Below, piece after piece: positions 1 through 10,424 of a DNA stretch of 64,000 bases. Both the position numbers and the translations under genes were made by a program. The number at the start of each line of letters is the position of its first letter. Positions within the stretch are counted from its first letter, which is position 1. The notes under the pieces are model-generated. The model was not told the DNA's origin. It ran no database searches and saw only the letters and a list, made by a program, of their open reading frames with translations. The stretch lies in NCBI GenBank assembly GCA_963693285.1, contig OY848928.1, forward strand, positions 5,175,827 to 5,239,826, given 5' to 3'. Source of the stretch: Xestospongia muta. Lineage: Eukaryota; Porifera; Demospongiae; Haplosclerida; Petrosiidae.

Positions 1-1137
1 ATCAAAGGTCAAGTTGTAAAGACACACTTTAAAGGATTCAGGGTTATGATCAACACCAATATCCTTGTATTGTGCAATGCTGAGGGCACTACCTGTGGTG
101 CCCTTGTTGTTACGAAACAGTGAAGAATTTATTTGTAAAACACCTTCTCCATAATTCAACCATGCTATATAAATACCAAGATACGTGTTATTACTTATAA
201 CACTATTTGTAATGGTGATATAAGGAATAGCAGAGGTGTTTAAACATGAATTTTGAATAACTGCTAGACCAATTGCACTACCAATGCTGACCATATTATC
301 AATTGTCAAATTATATAAACATGTCGAGATTGCATTAATGTTGCCTATTATGATGTTACCCACACTGTTATTAGCCAAAAAAATAGACTGGAAGTGTAGA
401 TTAAGAAAGTATTGACTTTGTTGTAATGTAATGGCAATCCCAATATAACTACTCTTAGTAATGTTAGTGTTCACTACACGGCAATCCCAGTAGTCAGTGA
501 GAGGTGTTTCAAGACCAAGAAAATATAAGTATATAGCACTGGAGTTTACAATAGAGTGACCATTGTTAGAGAAAGAAGAGTCACTAATGGAGATATTGAG
601 AGTATAAAATATAACAATACCAGAACCAGGGCTATTCTGAATGGAAAAATACTCCATCATAAAATTGACAGCATTACAAACTAACAAGGAGGTGCTACTC
701 ATTGTGGTCACTAATGGTATATCATATTTTCGAGTACAATTTTCATATTTTCGAGTACAATTTTTAATGGTTAAGTTAGTAAGTTTGATATCTTCACATT
801 TAATAAATGTTATACCTACTTCTTCATTGACACAGACTATTTCCACATCAGTTTGCCTCACACTCTCATCAGTACCATACTCCATGTTACTCAGGCCCTG
901 TATTGTGAGATTTGTAACATTGTAAATCTCAACTGGATAGTTCAGATGATGAATCCCCTTCTGAAAATAGAAGATGCTATTACTAAGGTTAGCTGGATCA
1001 AGGTTAGTAGCATAATAGTTAAGCGTTTCGCAATTAGAAGTAGAACATTGAGATGAATCTTCATAGACAAAAAAGACGTCACCACACACCATGGAAGAAG
1101 ATATCAATAAAATAAGCAGGAAAGACAAAGTCCGCAT
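1..1137 (-). CDS. Secreted beta-helix-like protein, N-terminal part (partial)
   Basis: An open frame of 379 codons runs from the ATG at 1137 to the window edge with no stop and no obvious intron, so the 3' end lies outside. The first 20 residues (MRTLSFLLILLISSSMVCGD) are a textbook signal peptide. A short Cys-containing segment follows (CSTSNCETLNYYA), then a long stretch of irregular hydrophobic strands with many N-x-S/T sequons (for example NLTIKNCT, NISISDSSFSNN, NLTIDN). Such ladders are typical of extracellular right-handed parallel beta-helix proteins, including the polymorphic-outer-membrane-like families expanded in sponges and choanoflagellates. No catalytic motif is visible, so no enzyme activity is assigned. 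The start lies 192 bp downstream of the PEX13 stop on the same strand. The fold is inferred from composition; coding potential is strong. Confidence 0.7.
   Translation of the reverse strand, partial: MRTLSFLLILLISSSMVCGDVFFVYEDSSQCSTSNCETLNYYATNLDPANLSNSIFYFQKGIHHLNYPVEIYNVTNLTIQGLSNMEYGTDESVRQTDVEIVCVNEEVGITFIKCEDIKLTNLTIKNCTRKYENCTRKYDIPLVTTMSSTSLLVCNAVNFMMEYFSIQNSPGSGIVIFYTLNISISDSSFSNNGHSIVNSSAIYLYFLGLETPLTDYWDCRVVNTNITKSSYIGIAITLQQSQYFLNLHFQSIFLANNSVGNIIIGNINAISTCLYNLTIDNMVSIGSAIGLAVIQNSCLNTSAIPYITITNSVISNNTYLGIYIAWLNYGEGVLQINSSLFRNNKGTTGSALSIAQYKDIGVDHNPESFKVCLYNLTFD
722..763. repeat. Perfect 21-bp tandem duplication inside the beta-helix gene
   Basis: Two identical 21-bp units lie at 722-742 and 743-763. 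The duplication is in frame and doubles the peptide NCTRKYE, so each copy adds a glycosylation sequon (NCT). Confidence 0.85.
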
Positions 1138-1329
1138 TATTCTAAGGGCAGGAAAAGGAAAAGGAGATTATCAATGTTTAAAACCCTGCTAAATTACTAG
1201 ACACACCTTCTTTCTCTCTCACTCTCTTCTCCAGAACTGAAGGAAGTAGTAATAGGATTCATAAGTTAATTAAAAACACAACACATTCCATTGACAATAA
1301 TAATAATGATAATTGCATTACAATAATGT

Positions 1330-4300
1330 CTAGTCATCAGAAAGGTTTAAGTTAGGAGGAGCAGGTGGAATAGATGAGGCTGTGTTCTGAGATGTCCTAC
1401 CAGAGATGGGTAATATCTCAATATAATTAGAAGGAACAAAACTAGTAAAGGAAAACAATAATGGATGATAATATTAAAACACTACATACCCAGAACGTCT
1501 ATTTCGACCGACAAGGACCCATCCAGTTGCATGAGGTTGCAGTTGTAATGGTGCAACAATCTAATGGTAGATGGATAAATGGATAGATGGATGAAAAATG
1601 GTTAGAAAAACATACAAGTTCGTCTCCAGCTGAAATAGTTAATTCATTTTGTCTTTCAGCTGTAAAATCATACAAAGCACGTGCTACATTACCAGTGTTC
1701 TGGGACCTATAAATGAAATAAAATAACTCTTTTCTTTCTCTCTTCCTTACCAAGACTCCATTGATACATCAGTACTTTCAGACACTATAGGCAAAGAAAT
1801 ACTACATGTTATTATAACAAACATCAAATATATACCAGCTGAAGAAAGGAGTCTCCATAGTAACCAAGGCACACCCACAATGATAGTGAAAAATGTTACA
1901 ACAGGCCAGAATCGATGAGTACTAGTCGTAAAGAAATGAAGTATGATAAATGTATGTATATATTTTACCAATGTTTTACATGTACTGCTGTTTAATATGA
2001 TGAACCATTATCTGTTAGGTAAATTAAATAGTGCTCATTAATTTAAAATGTGGTAGGTTTTTGCATTGTTTCCGACAAATTTTGTTACAACAATAAATAG
2101 GTTCTTTTCAAAATGGGTAAAAGTAGCACATTGAATTCACATTTTGGTTTAAATTTTTTTAGTGAAATGCACCAGCAATACATGAAAGTTAAACAGTGGT
2201 CATTAATCTCTACCCCTACACGTTGAATCACATGTTTTTATAATATTATATTAAATATACACAATACAAAATGTTACACATACTAAACTACAAGAGAAGA
2301 GAGTACCTAATGTACAAAATGGTAGAAAAAAACACCACAAAAAGTACAAATATTACAAAGTCCTACACAAGATAGAAAAGTTTTACAAAAACAAGTTAAC
2401 AATAAAAACGCCTAGATCAAAGAGTTCTCCAATGAAAGGTAACACCAGTGACAACTAGTTTCCATGACGATGATGTACTTTAGCAGGAGAGAAGTCAGTT
2501 GAGAACAAATGATCCACCATGTAATTGGTATACTGTCCATCAATAAGACCTTGTCCTTGATAGCCAGGGTTCATAGCCATCCAGCACTCCTCGTTAGCTT
2601 TCACTCCTCCCACATTTTCCCTCTCCATAAAACTCCAGACAGGACGTTGTTTGATGGGGACAGGTTCTTTGTTAGGGATAATGATGATCCTACGAGTAAC
2701 ATCAAGATCAACACCAGGACGAAAAAACTGTCCAATGAGTCCATGGGAGAGGTTAGCTTGTTCACCGACATTGTGCCAGAACATGTCAAGATGAGTGGAG
2801 AGAAATTTTACTGAAAAACTCAATTTCTCATCTGCCAAGTTGACATCGATCATGGGATGATAAGCATGGCCAACTCGTTGAATAATAGACAATTCACCTT
2901 TTGATAAAAGCAAGGATGAGACATGATTAGCTTTAAACGACAGGGTCATGACCTGTCCAACGGCTCGTCCAAGACAGCTGGTGATGGTCACAGAAGAATT
3001 AGCCATAGAAAAAGAGATTAAGGAGACATTTTTGCTCCCATGGGTAGGATGGACGACAATTCCCAAACTTCCAATCCAAGTCACCTCAGGTCTTTTAGCA
3101 TCAGGGACAAAAAGAGCATTTATATGAAGTACTGGATTACTGATAAGGTTGAATATATGTCCGTGCTTTCCTTGAACAGAGTAACAGAGAAGTCGACCAC
3201 TTGGAAGTAGAACAGCAAAGTGGGGATCGTCACCAATGGTACTCCGATAAGGACGATAGTAATAATAAGGATAATAATAGGGATAATAATATGGGAGCTG
3301 AGGAGGATTAGGAGTATAGATGCCGGGGTGGCTAGTAGGACTTGGGTAGCAATTGATGTTGTCATCTGCTAGGATATAGCCTTCAGAACAACCACAATAA
3401 TAACTACCAGGTGTATTGCGACATCTGTGAGCACACCCACCATTGATGATGGCACATTCATCTATATCAAGGCAGGATTTTCTGTTGTCACAAAGTTGGT
3501 AGCCCGCATGACAAGTGCATTCAACACTGCCAGTATAGGTTGTGCATGAGTGCTCGCACTCTGCTTGACGACATTTCTCTGGAGAATGAGTCTCAGAATG
3601 AGAGGGACGAGTCTCTGGATGAGAAGGACTAGAAAGAAGATTAGGTGATGGTGAAGGGAAAACAGTCCTCTCTGTGCTAGAGATTACTGAAGTAGCAGAA
3701 ACAGGCACTACTAAAGACACTAAAATATAAGAAATTCATGTAACAATAGAACAAAATGACCGACTACATTCTTACATTTGTCATGTAATTTGTGGTCACC
3801 ATCATCCATAGTTGGGACACCTAATACACCCCAAACCAGACAAACCAGTATTGAAAACAAGTACATTGTAATCAGTAAACAGCTTCGGTTGAAAGTCAGG
3901 GCAAAAGAAGTTCAAAATGTCGGATAGCTTTTCCAAAAGTATTCCTTGGAGAGAAGGAGAGATAGACAACTAACTCGAGCTGCCTTATGCTTTCCTTTTA
4001 TACTCTCCAAAAGTCAGAGGGTGTGGCATTAAGAACACGTGGCTCTATTTATTGTTTGGTTCGTTTATTATCCCAGAAAAGAAAAATAAACCAGTTTTAA
4101 TGATTAGTTAACATGACAACATTCTCTTCAGAGTCAGTGTAATGGAATACAGGACATGAATACAAGATAGAGTATAACAAAATGAAGTTTATAATACTAA
4201 TTACTACTAATAGTAATAGTCAGACAGACAGTTAGGCACAACATATCTCTATCCACAAAGTATTGTACTATTAACTAACCTTGGTTGAGGCTGAAATGAA

Positions 4301-4587
4301 CCAGCTGATGTAGTACACGAGATATCATTCCAAACTTCATCCTATAACAAATAATATTGTATAGTTATTACAATTCTATTATACTTGCTTACTGTTTGTG
4401 AGTATTCTGTTAAACGTAACAAAGCTAATAGCTTCCTTAGCCATATTTGAAGCCGTCGTAGAATTGAAATGGCTGATAAAATACCCCAAAAATGATTTCT
4501 AATAAACAGTACTTAACTACAAGTTATGAATAGTCCTATTTACTTCATCCTAGAGAAATGTTGAGCTACTCCTAGTAATGCTCTGTA

Positions 4588-4651
<64 letters not shown>

Positions 4652-7401
4652 AAAATACATTACTATGAAGTACCTGAAACAGCTATGGACTGCAAAATAT
4701 GTTGATTCTAACATCATAGCAATCTGAAAGACAACAAATTATAATTGAAGTATTTTATAGTATTTTCTACAACAATATCAGTTCTTATAAAACTCACTGA
4801 TGCAAAAGCACCAACAACTGACTCTACTGATTGAAATGTTGCTCGTGTTCTTTCCTACCACAAACAAACATACCTTGCTACAATTAATAAAAATAACTTA
4901 CCTCAGCTTGCCTCATGAGGGCAGACTCCTCGGGGTTTAGAGGTACACCCCCTAAACCATATCCTCCACTCCCTGTACCATACATACTATATGGACGATA
5001 GCCATACCCAGAGTACACATTATATCCTAACAAAAAATAGATGTTCTATATTAAGATATTGTTAGTATGAGATGTCTATAAAGGGAAATGACTTAGTTAA
5101 GAGATCACTAAAGGTATTGACTTCAGTTAACTTAGTAGTAGATTATTGAAGTGATGAAAATCATAACGTTGTTTCTAACACTCATTAACACATCACTGAT
5201 TAACACATAAAACCTGATGACTGAAATGTCCCTAGTGTAACCTTACAATAAGATGATGTAATGCTGAAAGTAACAGTGCAATCATGACATAAATTATCTC
5301 TTTAGAGAGGGTTAACACAATGTAAGCACACTCCATAGCAAATACTTACCATATGAGGGGCCAGGGTAATTTGGATTATAATAATTTGCTGTAGTACCAT
5401 ATGGTGTATACCCTATATAAGATATTGTGGTATTAATAATACAACAGATAAAAATTAGGCTTTAATTTCTAGTATCTATGATGTAGGGTAAAGTGTATAT
5501 ATATTAAGGGGCATGGTGGTTTATCTACTCAGGTTGCTGTCAAGACAGACAAAAATTTTTTTGAGATTTTCTTTCAAGATTTGATGATAAATAAGTCTGT
5601 GATTTTATATGAATATACAGAACATAGAAACAGCTGCTGATTATAACAACAATAATAATACAAACATTAAATGAATAATAACAAATATTAATAATTTCAA
5701 GTCATTATCTGCCAATGCCGAGTGGTCTCTTTAAGAGATAAAGTCCAGCTGGTAGAGCAACATACACGCCCACTCTCACTAATAGGAATGTCACACTGTA
5801 CTGTACAAGGTCCTTGACATATTGTTTGGTATTCTGTGATGGTTGGAAGTAAGGTATAAGATTAGGAGTTAAAAAACGTTGGTAAAGGGGAGGAGACAAT
5901 CCTTTCAGTGTTGGCGCGACAATGTCTAAATCTTTAAGTTGTCCAGTTGCTTCATCTCGAAGGGAAACTGTAGTGGGTGTGGTCAAAGTATCCTCTGTTT
6001 TCATCTTAACTTCTATTTCATCTTGGTCAGGATGTATTTCTTCAACAACGTTTTGTTCCTCAGGTGGTTCAGATAATGGTGTTCCATCATCTTCAGTGGG
6101 TGTGGTTAACACTGTCTCCTCCCCTTCAGCATTGGTTTCTGGTTCTTCTTCATCAAATAAGACTTTATCATATAATATACCATCAATCTCCTCTCCCTTC
6201 ATGGACCTTTGAACGTTGTCTTCAAACTCCTCCTCACTCTCACTTCCAAGGAAGGCAGGGTTAAGAGGATCTTCAATGTTAGGGTTATAAAAAAGAAACA
6301 ACAGACCTTGGATGTAATCTTCGAGAGTGAGTTCTGGCGTCCATAACTCATCCAACAGGTTTAGACAGATATCTCCCTCCGAGTAATCATCAACTTGATC
6401 AATATTGGGATGATAGACTTTTGTTAAGCAGTTGATTTTTGGTGGACTTATATCAGGATAATCATCAGATAAGTCAAATTTGAACTTGAATGTACCACCT
6501 TTGTATGGACCGTCATTTGGTGATATATTAACATAGATGATTGTGAGGGTATCCTCTTCTTCTGATGGAGACTCGGCTATTGAAGCTTGACCATTGCTGA
6601 AGGAGTCAATGTTTCGTACCAAATCTCGGTACTGTTTCATGAGATCAGTATTGACTGCCATTTTGATGATTTCTTGAGGAAGATTTAAAAATCAAAAACT
6701 AATCTTATTATTAAAGTAGTCTGTCAAAACTTTTAAGCAATATTCCTTGAGGCTATCGACTTATAAAGTTACTGCTAGCTCACAAACCGGCTATCTCGTT
6801 GCCAAGGAGATTGAATATAGAGTTCTTTCTCGAGTGAAGAGCATATTACTGTTACTTGCTTTGTTAGAAGTACAGCTTACTCCATTCCGTCTGCCGTCTT
6901 TTGTCTTTCTCTCAATGAAGAGTTATTGATAAAAGCGTGTCTGTTCTATTTATATCAACGCAGGAATGTCGTAGGAAGCCAAATTCATAGTCTGTTGCAC
7001 AATTATTTTAACAACTGACGCCATTGCACGATACTATATTTAGGTACATACTTTTAATTTTAGCAACATGAGTCATGCTAAAAATAGAAACAAGCCCCCG
7101 CCCCTCCTATCTTAATTTCAAAATTTGCTACTTATAATTACTTTTGTTACTTAATTTTTAATGCAATCATGCTAAATTAAAAAGTACATATTGCAATTTA
7201 TTTCATATCACATAGTGTACATAATACAAGTATGAAATTTTGAAGTCCCAAACCTGAATTTATGGGATTGGGTCTAGGTGGTATTGCTGGTCTCATTGGA
7301 CTCGTCCTATTTCTATTGTCTCCATTTCCAGGAGTATTAGTACTAACGGGAATTGAACTAGAACTTCCATTTCTCTCCCAAGGTTTCAAAGGAGTAGCCA
7401 T
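1330..7401 (-). CDS. PEX13: Peroxin-13, peroxisomal import docking protein
   Basis: Thirteen exons (5' to 3'): 7401-7254, 5412-5350, 5026-4902, 4854-4798, 4723-4674, 4582-4544, 4498-4393, 4341-4280, 1921-1836, 1784-1751, 1706-1616, 1560-1490, 1441-1330. They join in frame to 347 residues (human about 403). PEX13 sits in the peroxisomal membrane and docks PEX5/PEX14 for matrix protein import. Visible parts: N-terminal MATPLKPWERNG (human MASQPPPPPKPWE), a Tyr/Gly-rich segment, the conserved block MRQAEERTRATFQSVESVVG followed by FRALLGVAQHFSRMK, a membrane segment near RFWPVVTFFTIIVGVPWLLW, and a C-terminal SH3 domain (ARALYDFTAERQNELTISAG through GFVPSNYIEIL). Most introns are 44-91 nt; one is 323 nt. 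Intron 1 (1,841 nt) and intron 8 (2,358 nt) each contain a whole gene on the same strand. The start is shared with family N-termini. Confidence 0.93.
2455..3866 (-). CDS. Secreted EGF / ITIH C-terminal domain protein nested in PEX13 intron 8
   Basis: Two exons, 3866-3776 and 3719-2455, give 451 residues. Exon 1 encodes a signal peptide (MYLFSILVCLVWGVLGVP), so the apparent start inside exon 2 is not used. A Ser/Pro/Thr-rich linker follows, then two EGF-like modules: CRQAECEHSCTTYTG and a calcium-binding type beginning DIDECAIINGGCAHRC. After a Tyr/Pro-rich spacer comes a region matching the inter-alpha-trypsin inhibitor heavy-chain C-terminal domain: GDDPHFAVLLPSGRLLCYS, HGLIGQFFRPGVD, GLIDGQYTNYMVDHLF. 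The VIT and von Willebrand A domains of true ITI heavy chains are absent. An extracellular matrix or hyaluronan-associated role is possible but unproven. A TATA box upstream suggests its own promoter inside the host intron. Confidence 0.85.
3995..4002 (-). promoter_or_regulatory. TATA box for the nested EGF/ITIH_C gene
   Basis: TATAAAAG on the minus strand lies about 130 bp upstream of the ATG at 3866. It is a good match to the metazoan TATA consensus and lies within PEX13 intron 8. Confidence 0.5.
4587..4646. repeat. (GT)n(GA)n microsatellite in PEX13 intron 5
   Basis: A compound dinucleotide run. On the PEX13 sense strand it reads (TC)n(AC)n and ends at the splice acceptor of the exon starting at 4582, so it doubles as the polypyrimidine tract. 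Confidence 0.9.
5705..6661 (-). CDS. UBC12-like E2 conjugating enzyme with C-terminal hydrophobic tail, nested in PEX13 intron 1
   Basis: A single uninterrupted frame of 318 residues. Residues about 1-165 form a UBC fold most like the NEDD8 E2 UBC12/UBE2M: KVYHPNID with the HPN motif at 84-86, active-site Cys99 in GDICLNLLDELW, NPNIEDPLNPAF, and the UBC12-like stretch EEFEDNVQRSMKG. A short acidic insertion (QVDDYSE) separates HPN from the active site. Residues about 165-265 are acidic and Pro/Thr-rich linker. The C-terminus has a hydrophobic segment (YSVTFLLVRVGVYVALPAGL) then LLKRPLGIGR, suggesting tail anchoring as in UBE2J1/UBE2J2. Canonical UBC12 is soluble. The gene lacks introns amid intron-rich neighbours, which fits a retrocopy. 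The ubiquitin-like partner (NEDD8 or ubiquitin) cannot be decided from sequence. Confidence 0.85.
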   Translation of the reverse strand: MAVNTDLMKQYRDLVRNIDSFSNGQASIAESPSEEEDTLTIIYVNISPNDGPYKGGTFKFKFDLSDDYPDISPPKINCLTKVYHPNIDQVDDYSEGDICLNLLDELWTPELTLEDYIQGLLFLFYNPNIEDPLNPAFLGSESEEEFEDNVQRSMKGEEIDGILYDKVLFDEEEPETNAEGEETVLTTPTEDDGTPLSEPPEEQNVVEEIHPDQDEIEVKMKTEDTLTTPTTVSLRDEATGQLKDLDIVAPTLKGLSPPLYQRFLTPNLIPYFQPSQNTKQYVKDLVQYSVTFLLVRVGVYVALPAGLYLLKRPLGIGR

Positions 7402-7509
7402 TTCTTCTTTGCCCTAAGCTCCACCTATGACCACACCGCCAATTCTAATTTTACGAAAGCCAACAGAAATTTTAAAAGTTATTAATTACAATTTTATTAT
7501 CTACCTGCA
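7402..7509. promoter_or_regulatory. Divergent promoter between PEX13 and TMEM30
   Basis: Only 108 bp separate the two ATGs, which point away from each other. Both 5' UTRs and core promoters must lie here or overlap. No TATA box is evident. Confidence 0.55.
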
Positions 7510-9453
7510 ATGGCTACTGAAGAAGTTGTAGAAGTCACAGCTATTAAAAAAAACAATGAGGAAGATCAACACCAAGATGAGGTGACAATCTCTCAGTCTG
7601 ATAAAGAAGTGGTTAATTCAAGTGAGAATGGTGTAGTAGAGAAGACTGGAGGAAAAGAGAGCGGTGTAAGACGACGTATTAAAATTAACATTCCTGGGAT
7701 AATAACCACAGATAAAAGCTCAAAAAAACCACCGGGTGAGCATTCGAAATCACTAAATTAAATGGGTGTGGTTTAATACTTCAATAATGTAATTGACCTT
7801 GTATTATCCTTCTCTGCATATTAGATTATGGCTGGGCTCAGCAGAGGTTGCCGGCATGCCGTCCAGTGTACACTGGTCTACATGTGTTTATTGTGTTTGT
7901 TTTCTTTGGAATCGTTTTCATCATTTTAGGAAGCGTGTTTCTAGCTCTAAATCTTCAGGTACATATCACCATAACTAGTAACCTTCTTTACTTGTTACAT
8001 CTCTCTTATTTAGTTACACGAATATAGTACTACTTATACTAATTGTAATAGTCGATTTCCTAATCAATCAGAAGCTAATACAATGAACTGCAACCTTGTA
8101 GGAGATGAGAATGACTTTGGTACCTGTGCTGATTACGTGTCAAATATTAGTAGCTATAATCGTACAGAAAAGTTAAACGCATGTCCTTGTTACTGCCAGG
8201 TACAAATGGATGAATGGGCTGATGAATATATGGATAGATGGTTAAACAGATGGATTGATGGATTAATAGATAGCTCAATGGATAGATGGACAGAAAGGTG
8301 TCATTTTTTTCACATAGGTTACGCTAAATGTTGAGAGGAACATGAAACCACCTGTACATGTTTATTATCAACTAACAAATTATTATCAAAATCATCGACG
8401 TTATGTCTATTCATGGAGTCCTCGTTCTCTGAGAGCAGATGATATACAAAATGTAAGTAATCACATAACAACTACTTAAACCATTGATGTACATATAGTC
8501 GCGTTCAGACTGTAACCCTCTTGAAAACTCTGGTGGTGTAACTATCTTTCCTTGTGGTCTTGTTGCCAATTCTTTTTTTAATGGTTTGTTGTCAAATATA
8601 TCTGTGGTAATGATTTGTTACTACTTTGCAGATACCCTGTGGCTTAATGGTGTTGATATTGACCAGACTAACATTGCTTGGAAGACTGATAGAGACACGA
8701 GATTCAAGAACCCTCCTTCAGATTTGAATCCGTTCAATACAAGTCTAATTAATACTGATGGTATAATAAGTATGTAGCTACTCTTTACCTTCTCTTTTAA
8801 AAGGTACTATTTTACCTCCAAATTGGCTTAAATTAATTGACCATGGTCAAAGAAATGAGAGTTATATTGTCTGGTTTAGAACAGCTGCATTTCCAAATTT
8901 TCGTAAACTCTACGGGCGCATAAACCCTCCTAATGGACAACAGTTTCCTTCTGGCAACTACACACTCAATGTAGTCTATAGTATCTTTAAACCATTGTTA
9001 AAATGATAACACACAGTTATTAGAACTAGTTATTAGAACTATTTCTATAATATGTACTTGATCTATTAGGTATGTAACAATACTGGCATTTCTCTATTGC
9101 AAACAATTCTATTAATATTTTGGCTTTGTCCTTGACTCAATTTTTAGATTATCCTGTGACTGCATTTAATGGAGGGAAACAGTTTGTGGTTGCCGAGGTG
9201 TCTTGGTTGGGTACTCGTAACCTTTTTCTTGGCATACTATATCTTATTACCGGAGGATTGTTGATATTAGTGGGTGTGGTTTTGTTAATTGTCCATTTTA
9301 CTTGCTCAAAATGGTGAGTACTTCTTTATTCATCCATTCCATGTTCGTATCATCCATTTGTCCATTTTTTGTTAATCTATTTATTTAATATATTGTTCAT
9401 TTAATTTTTATAGGAAACTCAGTAACAGCAACTTCTTAGATCGTGAATATTAG
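7510..9453 (+). CDS. TMEM30: CDC50/TMEM30 family, P4-ATPase beta subunit
   Basis: Nine exons: 7510-7735, 7825-7958, 8014-8199, 8318-8452, 8499-8583, 8632-8760, 8804-8980, 9148-9313, 9414-9453; 425 residues in frame. The protein chaperones P4-ATPase lipid flippases out of the ER and is part of the active flippase. Hallmarks: a polar N-terminus of about 75 residues, QQRLPA just before the first membrane span (HVFIVFVFFGIVFIILGSVF), a Cys-bearing ectodomain (ACPCYC), YYQLTNYYQNHRRYV, PCGLVANSFFNDT, AWKTDRDTRFKNPP, IVWFRTAAFPNFRKLY, VSWLGTRNLFLGI, then a second membrane span. Order and spacing agree with animal TMEM30A. Intron 3 (8200-8317) carries a GATGGAT-type repeat. It is divergent from PEX13. 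Confidence 0.96.
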
Positions 9454-9694
9454 TTAGAGATGTTATTTTATCATCCCAGTTTGTGTGAACACACCTTTAC
9501 CTAATATATAACAGTTTGTTAATTCTTGTTTTTTTAAGTACATTTTAATATAGTTTACGGACGTGAACGAAAATATTCTGAAATTCATACAGAAATATTA
9601 CGCACGAAAATACCACTAATTTCCGTATACTACGAGGTGGTTTGAGAATGAGACTGTATCAGTCTGACAGGACCTCCTCTAATTAAATTCAACC

Positions 9695-10376
9695 ATGGCA
9701 GAAGGTTCTGACACTCGAGCAGAAGACATACCTATCTCTAAGCCGAACGCACTAACGTCACTATCCTACGTGGAGACACCAGAAGGTCGTACGTTAGCGT
9801 ATCAACACCTAGAGGGCAATACACCAGGTGTTGTATATATCCATGGTCTTAATGGCAGCATGAATGATCCTCCTGCACAAGCTTTGAGAGAATATTGTAA
9901 AGAGAAAGACATCTCTTTGTTATGTTTCGACTTATCTGGTCACGGGAACTCATCTGGTTCCTTTAAAGAGTGTACTTTTACAAAATGGTTAGAAGATATT
10001 GAAGCAATCTTGAATATTCTCACATCTGGACCTTTAGTCCTTGTCGGAAGCACCATGGGGGCGTGGCTAATGTTTTTGTACACCATGAGAAATCCTGATA
10101 GAGTGTTTGGATTGGTTGGCATGGGAACAGCGGCAGATTTCACTCACCTGTTATGGAAGAGCTTAGACAAATCAGTGAAAGATGAAGTTAAACGAACAGG
10201 GTTTTATAGTCTGGAACACCCAACTGGAACAGTTATCTTATCGCTTGATTTAATAATGGATGGTGAAAAACATACCATTTTAGATATGCCAGGTAATGTT
10301 TATACACTTTATATCGTGTGTATATCTTTGTAATTTATTTGTTTATTTAGTATGTCATTATTACTTTGGTATATGT

Positions 10377-10424
<48 letters not shown>

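Noticed and set aside
3120..3365. Hydrophobic frame on the minus strand within the EGF/ITIH_C gene
   Set aside because: Out-of-frame shadow of the Tyr/Pro-rich coding segment.
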